14,251 bases of DNA from CAMBDR01 sp046597185 (GTDB taxonomy: Bacteria > Pseudomonadota > Gammaproteobacteria > Burkholderiales > Burkholderiaceae_D). The stretch is from NCBI GenBank assembly GCA_046597185.1, contig JBKJLF010000400.1, positions 1 to 14,251 on the forward strand. The letters run 5' to 3'. Each line of letters opens with the position of its first letter. The first letter of the stretch is position 1. The translations under genes and the position numbers were made by a program. Positions 1-9,381 of this stretch are shown in pieces. The notes below the pieces were generated by a model. It made no database searches. It was not told the DNA's origin and saw only the letters and a list, made by a program, of their open reading frames with translations.

Positions 1-9
1 GACGCCGCA

Positions 10-3000
10 TTACCCTCCCGCCCCCACCCCCGCCCTGCCACGCAAAGGCAGCCGTAGCGTAAAACACGCGCCCTGCCCCCATACCGAACTAACCGAGAGG
101 CTACCATGGTGCTTGGCCATAATACCAAAAGAAATCGACAAACCCATGCCCATGCCTTCACCCACGGTTTTGGTAGTATAGAAGGGGTCAAAGATTTTTT
201 CCAGTACATCTTGCTCAATCCCGGTGCCATTGTCGAGAAATTCCAGCAGCAAAAACGCATCCTCCACACGGCTGCTAATCACTAACAAGCCCGGCACACT
301 GGCGCACAATTGCGGCGCACGGGCAATAATGGCGTGGCAGGCATTCACAATCAGATTCATGAAAACCTGATTCAATTGCGCAGGCCAACATTCCACCTCC
401 GGGTCAACCGCCAGTTCACAACGAATCTCAACTTGATTCAGATATTGGGTGCGCACCAGATTGACGGTGGCGCGCAAGCTGTCCGCCAACGCCACCACGC
501 GCCAATCGGCTTCGTCCAGGCGCGAAAAAGTGCGCAAATCACGCACCAAATTGCGAATGCGCACCGTGCCTTCGCTAATGGTTTCCAGCGATTGATTCAA
601 TTTATTAAACCGATGCGTGAGCGCGGCCAAAAATTCGGGCGTGGCGTCATCCCCGGCCAAATCCAGCAAAAAGCCATGCAACTCGGTTAAATCGGTGCGC
701 AAATTGTACGCCCCAACATGGGCAAAATTGGAAGGGTTGTTAATTTCATGCGCAATGCCCGCCGTCAAGGTCCCCAGCGATACCAGCTTTTCTTGCTGCA
801 CCAACTGTGCTTGCGCCTGCCGCAGCGCCAAAATGGCTTCGGCATTGGCCAGCGCAATCGCCCCGTAAGAACAAAGGGTGCGAAAGATTAACTTTTCCCG
901 CTCGCCATAGGCATACATTTTGTCCGATTGCACCGACATCACGCCCAGCACTCTATCGTCCACAATCAGCGGCGCAAACATGATCGATAACATATCGCGC
1001 GTCCCCGGTATGAATGTGGTATCCACCACCGCACTCTGGCGCTCTTCCACCCACTCGCGCCGCTCGCGCGCAACCCAGGCCGCATACGAGGCGGGCGAAT
1101 CGATGGCGATGCTGGCCGTGGGCAGCTCGACATCATCTTCCCGCCCAAAAACCTGCTCCAGCGTGTCACCTTGCGCACTGATGCGGTAAATGGTTAAATG
1201 CGGCGCATCCAGCAAACCACCCGCATATTGATACAAGGCTGAAAACACCATGTCCTGATCCAGGTTGGCGGTAATTTCGCGCCCGATATCACCCAATTGG
1301 CGCAAGGTATCCACCGATGCTGCCAAATTCCGGTTGGCATCATTTAAGGCTGAATTAAATTCTTGCAATTCCCGATTGGCCCCCAGCAACTCTTGCTGTT
1401 TGAGATGCAATTGCGTGGTGCGCTCGGCCACCTGGACTTCCAGCTCACGCTGGCGCTGGCGCAAAATGCGGGTGCGCACTTGCACCACGCCGCCCAGGCT
1501 ACTGACCGCCAATAAGGCCATCATAAAATAAAATAAACCGGTTTGATACCATGCGGCCAAAACCCGAATCGTCAACACTGGCTCCTGGCTACTCCAAACG
1601 CCACGCTGGTTGGAACCACGCAAACGCAGTTGATACTCACCCGGTGGCAAATTGGCATAGCTGGCCTGACGCTGGCTGGCGGGGGTATCAATCCAATTGG
1701 CGTCATAGCCTTGCAATTGATACGCATAACGATTGCGCTCAGGGGCAGAATAATCGAGCGCCGCAAAACCCACTGCCAGGCTATGGCTGCCCGCTGGCAC
1801 GATCAGCATTTTTTCACCCCCATTGGCCTGGTTGAATCGGCTCGACACCAGGGCTTTGCCATTCACCTGCACCGAGGTAAGCACCACGGGCACAGCGTAA
1901 TTTAACGCTTGCAAGCGCTCCGGACGCACCACGGTAATGCTGGCGCTGGAGCCAAAAATCAATTCGCCCTGCGCCGTTTTCATGCCGGAATTCACCCAAA
2001 AACCGTTCGCTGCCACACCATCGGCACGTTGAAAGGCTTGCACTGCCAAAGTGCGATGACTAATCAGGGCCAAGCCTTCGTCGGTGCTAAGCCAAATATC
2101 ACCTTGATTATCTTCCAGCACCGTATTGACAATATCACTGGGCAGGTTGGTGCTGATGCGTTCAAATTTGAGCGGCCCCGCAGCCTCAGGTTGGCGCACC
2201 AGATTGACCCCACCTCCCTGGCAAGCCACCCACAACCATCCGCGCGAGTCATACAGAATGGAACTGGTGCCGTTGCATGAAATACTGCTTGCATCACGCG
2301 CATCATTGCGGTAATTTTTCAGCGTATGGTCGGCACTGTCATAGCGATATAAGCCGCCGTCCCGGGTGGTAAGCCATAAATTATTGCCACGCCCATGCTT
2401 AAGCGCCACAATACGCCGCCCCCTGAGCCCTTCGCTACCAATGGCCCAACGGGCCTGAGCGTAAGCGAGGTCGTAAAGAATCAAGCCATTTCCCGTACCT
2501 AACCACAATTGGTTTTTGTCAAGCAGCAGCGAACGGATCGAATCAAACGATTTATCCAATTCGCCCAGCCCCATCGGCACAATCTGTTGCTGCGAATCAA
2601 ACCGATACAAGCCGCGCGGACTACCGAGAAAAATTTGTCCGTGCCCGGATTCTGCCAGCGCCATCACCGACATGCCCTGAAGCGCATTGATCCCCTTCGT
2701 ATTACGGGTATTGAGCATACGCCATTGTTGTGTATCGGGCGCAATTTTGCCCACGCCTTGCGTCCCACCCAGCAAAATGCTGGCGTCGTGCAAGGGTAAA
2801 ATACTGGCCACCTCAAAGTCGCCCTCACCAGGGTCGCCAATACCCGCAATCGTTAAAATCGCATCCTGATCCCGATAGCGACTTAAGCCGTGCTCGTGTG
2901 CCACCCAAATCAAACCAGACCGGTCACGCGCCAGCCCCCATACTGAGTTATGCCCCAGACTGGACGGAATCGTCGGGTTACGCCGAAGAATACGCGTGCG

Positions 3001-3978
3001 CAAACTCTGGTTATCGACCGCAAAAATACCGCCGCTAATCGTGCCAATCCACACTTGGCGCGAGTTCATTGCGCCAATGCTGGAGATTCGGGCATGAGCA
3101 TTGGCGGGCGCGCCAGCCGGAACAGTCGGAATCATGGTGAGCTGCCCGGTTGGTGGTTGAAACACCATGGCACCATAACCATTGGTGCCGATCCAGATTC
3201 GGCCATCAGCCCCCAACAGCAGGGCAACAATACTGCGGATTGGCTGATCCAGACGCGGCGCGGCCACGAAGCCATTTTTTGTCGGATCAAAAACCACCAG
3301 TCCTTCGTGCGTCCCGGCCCATAATCTGGTCTGCTTATCCAACACCAGGCCACGCACCACATCATTGGGCAAGCTATTCGCATCGTTGGCCTTATGCCGA
3401 TAATAGCCCACCTGTTTGCCGTCTGCACCAAGGTGCATCAAGCCCTCACGCAGACCAACCCAGATTCCGCCGGCACCATCATTTTCGATGCAATACACGG
3501 TATGGTGGCTCACGCCATCCATGGCCAGCAAATAACGCACAAACCGATCCTGCTCTCGATCATAACGCGCCAAACCACCGCCATTGGTGCCAATCCAGAG
3601 TTGGCCACCAGCGTCCAGAAACAGGATTTGAACAAAATTATGGGGCAAGCTGAATTGATCGTGCTCCAGATGTCTATAGACCCTGAATTGATAGCCATCC
3701 CAACGCGTCAGACCCCCTTGCGTCCCGACCCAAATAAAGCCATCCTTATCCTGTATGACGGCCGTCGCCCCGCTGTGCGGCAAACCTTGCTCAGCGCCGA
3801 TATGCTCAAATGTGGGTGCGGCCAAATTGTCCCAACGCGTCGCCAAGGCAGGCACAGATGCTACCGACAGCGCAAGCAATAACACAAGCAATAGCGCCAC
3901 GCGCCCAATCCAGCGTTGCCATCCTGTGCAATTAACATCCATATTCATCATCGAATCCATCAAAGCCATCAAAGCCAT
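10..3978 (-). CDS. Propeller sensor histidine kinase with GAF domain (third of three paralogs)
   Basis: Membrane histidine kinase, 1322 aa from the chosen start. Seen: a hydrophobic signal segment (about residues 24-45, ending ALA); about 14 Reg_prop blades (WIGTNGGGL-type motifs) at about 55-685, enough for two seven-blade propellers; a Y_Y_Y domain (about 736-805); one membrane helix (about 811-831); a coiled coil; a GAF domain (about 894-1048); an H-box with His1077 (GIAHEINNP); an ATPase with N-box (NLIVNACHAI), DNGTG, DPFYTTK and GMGMGLS. Known for the family: the periplasmic propellers sense a ligand or partner and the cytoplasmic kinase phosphorylates a response regulator. There is no receiver or DNA-binding domain, so the partner is elsewhere. 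Unlike its upstream paralog it carries a GAF domain. Start: ATG at 3978 overlaps the ancestral stop of the preceding gene (TGATG); in-frame ATGs at 3969 and 3960 are equally possible. An upstream GTG at 4059 lies in the old tail of the preceding gene and is unlikely. All kinase boxes are intact. Confidence 0.9.
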   Translation of the reverse strand: MALMALMDSMMNMDVNCTGWQRWIGRVALLLVLLLALSVASVPALATRWDNLAAPTFEHIGAEQGLPHSGATAVIQDKDGFIWVGTQGGLTRWDGYQFRVYRHLEHDQFSLPHNFVQILFLDAGGQLWIGTNGGGLARYDREQDRFVRYLLAMDGVSHHTVYCIENDGAGGIWVGLREGLMHLGADGKQVGYYRHKANDANSLPNDVVRGLVLDKQTRLWAGTHEGLVVFDPTKNGFVAAPRLDQPIRSIVALLLGADGRIWIGTNGYGAMVFQPPTGQLTMIPTVPAGAPANAHARISSIGAMNSRQVWIGTISGGIFAVDNQSLRTRILRRNPTIPSSLGHNSVWGLARDRSGLIWVAHEHGLSRYRDQDAILTIAGIGDPGEGDFEVASILPLHDASILLGGTQGVGKIAPDTQQWRMLNTRNTKGINALQGMSVMALAESGHGQIFLGSPRGLYRFDSQQQIVPMGLGELDKSFDSIRSLLLDKNQLWLGTGNGLILYDLAYAQARWAIGSEGLRGRRIVALKHGRGNNLWLTTRDGGLYRYDSADHTLKNYRNDARDASSISCNGTSSILYDSRGWLWVACQGGGVNLVRQPEAAGPLKFERISTNLPSDIVNTVLEDNQGDIWLSTDEGLALISHRTLAVQAFQRADGVAANGFWVNSGMKTAQGELIFGSSASITVVRPERLQALNYAVPVVLTSVQVNGKALVSSRFNQANGGEKMLIVPAGSHSLAVGFAALDYSAPERNRYAYQLQGYDANWIDTPASQRQASYANLPPGEYQLRLRGSNQRGVWSSQEPVLTIRVLAAWYQTGLFYFMMALLAVSSLGGVVQVRTRILRQRQRELEVQVAERTTQLHLKQQELLGANRELQEFNSALNDANRNLAASVDTLRQLGDIGREITANLDQDMVFSALYQYAGGLLDAPHLTIYRISAQGDTLEQVFGREDDVELPTASIAIDSPASYAAWVARERREWVEERQSAVVDTTFIPGTRDMLSIMFAPLIVDDRVLGVMSVQSDKMYAYGEREKLIFRTLCSYGAIALANAEAILALRQAQAQLVQQEKLVSLGTLTAGIAHEINNPSNFAHVGAYNLRTDLTELHGFLLDLAGDDATPEFLAALTHRFNKLNQSLETISEGTVRIRNLVRDLRTFSRLDEADWRVVALADSLRATVNLVRTQYLNQVEIRCELAVDPEVECWPAQLNQVFMNLIVNACHAIIARAPQLCASVPGLLVISSRVEDAFLLLEFLDNGTGIEQDVLEKIFDPFYTTKTVGEGMGMGLSISFGIMAKHHGSLSVSSVWGQGACFTLRLPLRGRAGVGAGG

Positions 3979-3984
3979 CAAAGC
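3958..3984. repeat. Three tandem 9-bp units creating alternative start codons
   Basis: CATCAAAGC is repeated three times with no mismatch. Read on the minus strand it is GCTTTGATG, so each unit supplies an in-frame ATG for the kinase gene (3978, 3969, 3960). Each unit also offers a TGA in the frame of the preceding paralog. The sequence is seen directly; any effect on translation start choice is inference. Confidence 0.85.
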
Positions 3985-4118
3985 GAAATTGCTTGTGTCG
4001 CACCACCAGCACCGCCACCGCCACCGCCACCAGCAGGCAGCCGGATAGTCACGCAGCACCCCATGCCGGGTATACTGTCGATCCTGATTTCTCCCTTCAA
4101 ACCCTGGGTGATTTGATT
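3978..4118 (-). pseudogene. Stranded kinase C-terminal tail behind a premature TAG
   Basis: After the TAG at 4121-4119 the same frame stays open and reads NQITQGLKGEIRIDS, then GMGCCVTIRLP. This matches the C-terminus of the upstream paralog (NHVAQRLKGQIRIRS, KGTCVTIQL) residue by residue, with the stop standing where the paralog has Tyr. A Gly-rich tail follows, and the frame ends at TGA 3980-3978, which shares its A with the ATG of the next gene. It is therefore the lost last part of the ATPase domain of the middle paralog. A point mutation in a Tyr codon (TAT or TAC to TAG) explains it; a sequencing error is the alternative. Confidence 0.85.
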
Positions 4119-5747
4119 CTACGCAACATACAAACCCAGGCCAATATGGCCGCCCAAGCCGCTTTTGGTGGTAAAAAATGGTTCAAACACCCAGGGCAGA
4201 TGTTGGGGCGCAATACCCACCCCATTGTCGCGCACGGTCAGCACCACACCGCCATCGGCCTCTTGCTGCGCCGTGATGGTCAAAGCCGGGGCGCGGGTTG
4301 CGCAGGGTGGGGCAAAAGCATGGTCATGCACGTTATTGATGATACGGGTGAGTGCTTCGGTCAACGCCGCGCAAGCGATATGCAGCGTCAGATCGGCACG
4401 CACTTCCAGCGCCAGCTTGACTCCCGCGGCTTCCAGTGGCGCGCATAACAGTGTGATCAAATCGCGCAACCAGGCTTGCAGTGGCAACGCCACGATCAGT
4501 TCGTGTTCCGAACCCACGGCAATGGCTTTAAAGCTAACCACCAGTTTTGCCGATTTGGGATCAGCGCGCAAGCGGGTAACCTGATCCGCCACCGGATCAA
4601 TTATATTGATGCCTTGCCCCAGCAAACCCAGCCACAGTTTGCCATCGGGCATCAAGCTCATGGCCGTGACATCGGTATCGCCAATGCTGTTGGGGCGATT
4701 CGGATTACCAAACACACTCAAAACCGCCGCCTGGGTCGGGTCATACAGGCTGATGCCACGATGGGTGCCCAGCCAAATCAAACCGGAGCGGTCACGCAAT
4801 ATCGCGCCAACCGAATTGGCGGCCAGACTGGTCGCCAGGCTGGGGTCATGATTCAAACGCCGCAACTGCCGGGCCGTATTATTCAATATCAGCAAGCCCT
4901 GCCCCAGCGTGCCAAACCAAATTTCACCGGGTGCCACTTCCAGAATCGATTCGATCGTGTCTTGCGCGCTGCTGCCCTGGCTCAGCGAAAGGCGCTGCGG
5001 CTCAGGCTGCGCGCCTGGTGCTGTGCTGTTGAACGGCTTAATATAAAACACGCCGTTTCCCGAAATCCCGAGCCAGATCGTACCATCCCGGCCTTGCACC
5101 ATTTTTGAAATCGCCGGCTGGGGCACAACGGCAATCCTGACCCTGACAAACTGGCCGTCCTGCCCCGCGTTTTGGGCCACGCTTTTGGCCACGCTTTTGT
5201 CCATGACATAGGCCAGCCCCTCATTCGTACCCACCCACAGGCGGCCCTGGTGGTCGCGCAACAAGTTACGCACATTATTGCCGGGCAGGCTGCGCGGGTC
5301 GTCAGGCTTATGGCGAAAATGCACCACCCGACCGCTATCCGGAAAATAATGATCCAGGCCGCCGCTATTGGTGCCAATCCAAACCCGTCCCTGCTGATCG
5401 AGCGCCATGCTGGAAATAAAGTTATCCGGCAAACTCGCGGGGTCGCCGGGGTTGGGTTGATAGACCCGAAAGCGGTAGCCATCCCAACGTGCCAAACCAC
5501 CCTGGGTGCCAATCCAGATAAAACCATCCGCATCTTCAAGCAACGCCGTCACTGAGGTAGGGGGCAAGCCTTGTTCCACACTGAGATGTTTAAACACCGT
5601 GTCCGCCAATGCCAGCCAGGGCGAGCCAGGTGCCGCGTACACGGGTGAGGCAAGATGCCAACCCGCCAGGCAAACCATCAGCCAGCACACAAGCCAATGC
5701 GCGGCCCAGCGAGCCACCCGGTTGCGGCGCAGATGCCGACTAAGCAT
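4119..5747 (-). CDS. Internally deleted propeller sensor kinase (middle paralog), probably non-functional
   Basis: 542 aa. Seen: a signal peptide (hydrophobic about 15-36, VYA before AP), about seven Reg_prop blades (about 45-395), then an abrupt switch near residues 398-403 into the late kinase part (VSFKAIAV matches DSFKAVAV of the upstream paralog), and an ATPase with NNVHDHAF, DNGVG, EPFFTTK and GLGLY. Against the upstream paralog about 555 residues are missing in frame: the second half of the propellers, Y_Y_Y, the membrane helix, the coiled coil and the H-box. The frame then ends at TAG inside the ATPase domain. Without a membrane helix the ATPase part would be exported and have no phospho-acceptor His, so kinase activity is not expected; a secreted propeller role cannot be excluded. 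Its ATG overlaps the upstream gene's stop by 8 nt, with GGGGTG as a likely ribosome site. It sits in the operon, so its decay may weaken coupling to the third gene. Confidence 0.8.
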   Translation of the reverse strand: MLSRHLRRNRVARWAAHWLVCWLMVCLAGWHLASPVYAAPGSPWLALADTVFKHLSVEQGLPPTSVTALLEDADGFIWIGTQGGLARWDGYRFRVYQPNPGDPASLPDNFISSMALDQQGRVWIGTNSGGLDHYFPDSGRVVHFRHKPDDPRSLPGNNVRNLLRDHQGRLWVGTNEGLAYVMDKSVAKSVAQNAGQDGQFVRVRIAVVPQPAISKMVQGRDGTIWLGISGNGVFYIKPFNSTAPGAQPEPQRLSLSQGSSAQDTIESILEVAPGEIWFGTLGQGLLILNNTARQLRRLNHDPSLATSLAANSVGAILRDRSGLIWLGTHRGISLYDPTQAAVLSVFGNPNRPNSIGDTDVTAMSLMPDGKLWLGLLGQGINIIDPVADQVTRLRADPKSAKLVVSFKAIAVGSEHELIVALPLQAWLRDLITLLCAPLEAAGVKLALEVRADLTLHIACAALTEALTRIINNVHDHAFAPPCATRAPALTITAQQEADGGVVLTVRDNGVGIAPQHLPWVFEPFFTTKSGLGGHIGLGLYVA

Positions 5748-8700
5748 GTTTCACCCCACCACTACGGTGACGCAATTGGATGGTGACGCAAGTACCTTTG
5801 CCGATTTCGCTACGGATGCGAATTTGCCCCTTTAAACGCTGCGCCACGTGGTTATACGCCACATGCAAACCCAAACCAATATGCTGGCCCATGCCGCTTT
5901 TGGTGCTAAAAAACGGATCAAACACTTTGGGCAGATTTTCTGGCGCAATCCCGCAGCCGTTATCACTCACTTCAATGCACAGCAGGCCCGCCGCATCCAG
6001 TTGAGCGGACAGGCGCACCATGCCGGGGCTATCGGCGCTGAAGGCATGATCGAGCACATTGGCCAAAATACGGGTTAAGGCTTCGGTCAAGGCTTCCGGC
6101 ACGATCTGCACCATCAAGCCGGGTTCGACTTGCAACTCAAGCTGATGCCCACCCAAATCGATGGGCGATCGCACCAGCATGGCAATATCGGACAAATAGT
6201 CGAGCAAATCAAAAGTTTGCGTCTGATCGCTTTCATACTCGACCGCCACCGCCTTAAAACTGTCGATCAGTTCCGCCGCGCGGGCAGCGCTACGCAGGGC
6301 CAGCTCGGTGTATTCTTTGCCCTCAAAGGTTGCCTGTTCCAGACTGGACTTACTCAAATTGCCGCCCGTCAGCCGCTCTTGCAAGCCACGCCAAATATCG
6401 GCCACACCCGTAATCGCCACCAAAGTGGTGCCCAGGGGCGTGTTAATTTCATGCGCCACGCCTGCCACCAAACCGCCCAGCGAAGCGAGTTTTTCTTGCT
6501 GCACCAATTGCGCCTGGGCTTGATGTAAATCGGCCACCGATTGCGCCAAACCGGTATTAGCCTGCTGCAATTGGCCCTGTTTTTGCTGCAATTCTTGCGT
6601 GCGCTGTTGTACTTGCTGCTCCAATTCGCGCTGGCGCTGGCGCATGTAGCGGGTGCGCACGTGAATCAGCACGTGAATCAGCACGGCCACCATGGCCGTC
6701 AAGGCCAATAGCACACACAAATAAAACCAGATGGTTTGATACCAGGCCGGCAGCACCCGCAACGGCAGGGCGCGCTCATGCTCACGCCATACGCCATCGC
6801 CCAGGCTGGTGCGCAAGCGCAGGCGATATTCCCCCGGTGGCAAGTTGGTATACGCGGCCAAACGCCGATTCGCATCGTTATCGACCCAATCATTATTAAA
6901 GCCTTCCAGCCAGTAACCATAACGCTGCTGCTCCGGCCTTGCAAAGTCGAGCATGGCAAATTCCACCACCAGGCTATTGGCATCACTGGGAATTTGCAGC
7001 GCCGCTTCGGGCCGCTGCGCCTGTTCGGCTGCGGACAAATTAAAACGCCCCGCTGGCACCGATTTACCCCCCACCTGCAGATTGCTAAACACCAGATTGG
7101 CTCGATAGCGAAACGAAGAAAAATATTCCGGCCGCACCACGGTTAAACCCAAATTCCCGCCAAACAGCAATTCCCCCTGCGCCCCTTTGGCACCTGCATT
7201 GCTCCAATAGGTGGCAATTGCGACGCCCTTGGCACGTTGCAACATACGCAGCGCCAGCGATTGCGGATCGATCACGGCCAAACCATCATCGGTGCTCAAC
7301 CAAATGCGGCCCTGCGCATCTTCCAACACTTTATTCACCATATCATTGCTTAAGCCTTGCTGTTGGCCGAAGCGTTCAAATTGCGCCGGTTGCTGGCGTG
7401 TTTGCTTCAATAAATGCAGCCCACCACCCTGAGTGCCAACCCAAACCCAGCCGCGCGAATCAATCGCAATGCCCGCCACATTGCCCACACGCAAAGCGTG
7501 CGGATTAGTCGGCTCGGCTGGCATATGGCGTAATTGATGGCTGGCGACCTCATAGCGAAACAGGCCGTGGATATGGGTGCCGATCCAGAGTACGCCCACC
7601 TTATCATGTTCCATCACCGTCACCGAATGGCGTGCCATCGGCTCCAAACCGGGGGGCCGCCGCATCACAATTTTATGGCTCGGCTTGGCCACACTTAACT
7701 CGCTCAACGCCACTTGCCAGACACCATCTTCCCCGCCCAACCAAAGCTGGCCCGCATACACATGCAAAACCGAAGCCCGGTCTGCCGCATCACCCATTTG
7801 CAAATGCAGTTTTTGCACCCGGCTGCCGGTGGCATCGGCCCGATAGACACCGTTTTCGGTGGAAATGAGCACATCTTGATTCGGCAGGATGGCAAATTCA
7901 TGAATTTGCATTTGCGGTAAGGAATTTTCGGGAAAACGGCCATCAGCATGCAGCCAGCGCAACTGCCGTGACGCCGGATCAACAATCGTCACACCACGGC
8001 TGCCCGCACCAAGCCAGACTTTGCCATCGGGCATGGGTAAAATCGCGGTCACACCGCTATCGGGCAAACCATCGCTGCGAATGGCGCTGCCGAACAAACT
8101 TAAAATCGCCGGATGATTTGGGTCATGCCGGGTTAAACCACGTTGGGTGCCAACCCACAACAAACCAGCCCGATCACGCAAGATGGCCCAAACCCGGTCG
8201 TTCAACAAACTCGTTGGCACGCTCGCATCATGCCGAATGCGGCGGGTTTGCAAGCTGGCGCTATCGACCACAATCATGCCGTCACCGTAGGTGCCAAACC
8301 AAATTTCCCCATTGGCGGCTTCAGCCACACTGACCAAGCTGTCACCAAAGCCCGCAGCGCGAACGCCCGCCGTTTTTTCATGCAAGGCCATGATTTGTCC
8401 GGTTTTCGGGTCAAAGCGATAAATGCCTTGGCCGCGCGTAGCGATCCAGATCATGCCATCCCGCGCTTGCAGCAGGGCATCCACATTCGGCGCTTCATTC
8501 ACTTCGACAGGCAGCACCAGTGGTATAAAACGGTTACTGTCCACATCGAGATAAAACATCCCGCGCGGCGTGCCCAACCACAATTTACCGTCTTGTGCGC
8601 GCAACAAAGCGCGCACCGTATCGCTGGGCATCGCCAGTTTATCGTCGGGGTTTTGCTTCCAATGCAAAATGCCACTGCCACTGCCACTGCCAATACCAAT

Positions 8701-9378
8701 GCCTGGGCCAACAGCGGCACCAACACCTTGCGGCGCAAGCGCCAGCGGCACATGATCCAGTCCGATTCGGGTGCCGACCCACAAACCTTGTGCGCCATCG
8801 CCGACAATGCTGTAAATGGTTTGATGGCTGACACCAGCCGCGCCGACCGGATAACGGATAAAGCGCTCCTGTTCGGCATCAAAACTGGTCAGGCCAGCGC
8901 CATTGGTGCCGATCCAAAGCTTGCCATGGTGATCAACAAATAAAGCACGGACAAAATTATCGGGCAAACTATTAGCATCGGCAGCATCGAATTTAAAGCT
9001 GCGAAACTGATAGCCATCCCAGCGCGCCAAGCCGCTCTGGGTGCCGATCCATAAAAACCCGCTGGCATCCTGCGCCAACGCAGTCACAGCGGAATGGGGT
9101 AAGCCTTGTTCAGTGAGCCAGTGTTGAAATACGTTGTCAGCCAGCGGCAGCCAGCGTTGTGGATTTTGCTTGGTAGCAGTGGGCAAAGTGGTGCAATAAA
9201 CCAAAGGCGTAAGCGCAAATAACAAGAGCATGCCCGCCAGCGTAGCGCAAGGCAGCAGCCAGCGCGCCGACAGCAACGGGTGGCCAAATAGTTTAAACAC
9301 AAGCATTCCCCAAGGGCTGGATGGCAGCATAACATGGCACATGCCAAGGCCAAATTGGGGGTCACAGAATCGATACAT
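5740..9378 (-). CDS. Propeller sensor histidine kinase (first of three paralogs)
   Basis: 1212 aa from ATG 9378. Seen: a hydrophobic signal or anchor segment (about 40-62) after a long N-terminal stretch; about 14 Reg_prop blades (GFLWIGTQSGL, GKLWIGTNGAGL and so on; about 75-750); a Y_Y_Y domain (about 802-874, with NLPPGEYRLRLR); a membrane helix (about 884-908); a Gln-rich coiled coil; an H-box with His976 (GVAHEINTP); an ATPase with NVLDHAF, DNGCG, DPFFSTK and IGLGLH. Family knowledge: periplasmic sensing and cytoplasmic phosphotransfer. It has no GAF, receiver or output domain, so a separate response regulator is expected and none is in the window. A Gly/Ser-rich insertion (about 218-236) interrupts one blade. 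Start choice: TGAGGTG lies 3-5 nt upstream of ATG 9378; the frame extends to a GTG at 9450 without such a site, and ATG 9306 is another option. It appears complete, leads the operon and overlaps the next gene by 8 nt. Confidence 0.9.
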   Translation of the reverse strand: MYRFCDPQFGLGMCHVMLPSSPWGMLVFKLFGHPLLSARWLLPCATLAGMLLLFALTPLVYCTTLPTATKQNPQRWLPLADNVFQHWLTEQGLPHSAVTALAQDASGFLWIGTQSGLARWDGYQFRSFKFDAADANSLPDNFVRALFVDHHGKLWIGTNGAGLTSFDAEQERFIRYPVGAAGVSHQTIYSIVGDGAQGLWVGTRIGLDHVPLALAPQGVGAAVGPGIGIGSGSGSGILHWKQNPDDKLAMPSDTVRALLRAQDGKLWLGTPRGMFYLDVDSNRFIPLVLPVEVNEAPNVDALLQARDGMIWIATRGQGIYRFDPKTGQIMALHEKTAGVRAAGFGDSLVSVAEAANGEIWFGTYGDGMIVVDSASLQTRRIRHDASVPTSLLNDRVWAILRDRAGLLWVGTQRGLTRHDPNHPAILSLFGSAIRSDGLPDSGVTAILPMPDGKVWLGAGSRGVTIVDPASRQLRWLHADGRFPENSLPQMQIHEFAILPNQDVLISTENGVYRADATGSRVQKLHLQMGDAADRASVLHVYAGQLWLGGEDGVWQVALSELSVAKPSHKIVMRRPPGLEPMARHSVTVMEHDKVGVLWIGTHIHGLFRYEVASHQLRHMPAEPTNPHALRVGNVAGIAIDSRGWVWVGTQGGGLHLLKQTRQQPAQFERFGQQQGLSNDMVNKVLEDAQGRIWLSTDDGLAVIDPQSLALRMLQRAKGVAIATYWSNAGAKGAQGELLFGGNLGLTVVRPEYFSSFRYRANLVFSNLQVGGKSVPAGRFNLSAAEQAQRPEAALQIPSDANSLVVEFAMLDFARPEQQRYGYWLEGFNNDWVDNDANRRLAAYTNLPPGEYRLRLRTSLGDGVWREHERALPLRVLPAWYQTIWFYLCVLLALTAMVAVLIHVLIHVRTRYMRQRQRELEQQVQQRTQELQQKQGQLQQANTGLAQSVADLHQAQAQLVQQEKLASLGGLVAGVAHEINTPLGTTLVAITGVADIWRGLQERLTGGNLSKSSLEQATFEGKEYTELALRSAARAAELIDSFKAVAVEYESDQTQTFDLLDYLSDIAMLVRSPIDLGGHQLELQVEPGLMVQIVPEALTEALTRILANVLDHAFSADSPGMVRLSAQLDAAGLLCIEVSDNGCGIAPENLPKVFDPFFSTKSGMGQHIGLGLHVAYNHVAQRLKGQIRIRSEIGKGTCVTIQLRHRSGGVKHA
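8671..8700. repeat. Hexanucleotide repeat coding a Gly/Ser insertion in a propeller blade
   Basis: GCCACT is repeated three times, followed by the near copies GCCAAT and ACCAAT. On the coding (minus) strand it yields alternating Gly with Ser or Ile in the first kinase paralog. Neither sister gene has the insertion at this blade. The copy number could vary by slippage in steps of two residues without a frameshift; that is inference. Confidence 0.75.
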
Positions 9379-9381
9379 AAG

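Noticed and set aside
3979..4059. N-terminal extension of the GAF kinase from GTG 4059 (Trp/Arg/Cys-rich)
   Set aside because: This stretch, read in the other frame, is the tail of the preceding kinase paralog and its Gly-rich end. The extension has no ribosome site and odd composition.
8143..8943. Long plus-strand open frame (266 codons) opposite the first kinase
   Set aside because: It is antisense to conserved propeller blades and shows no domain. Repeats on the real strand give similar pseudo-frames, such as 4476-5108.
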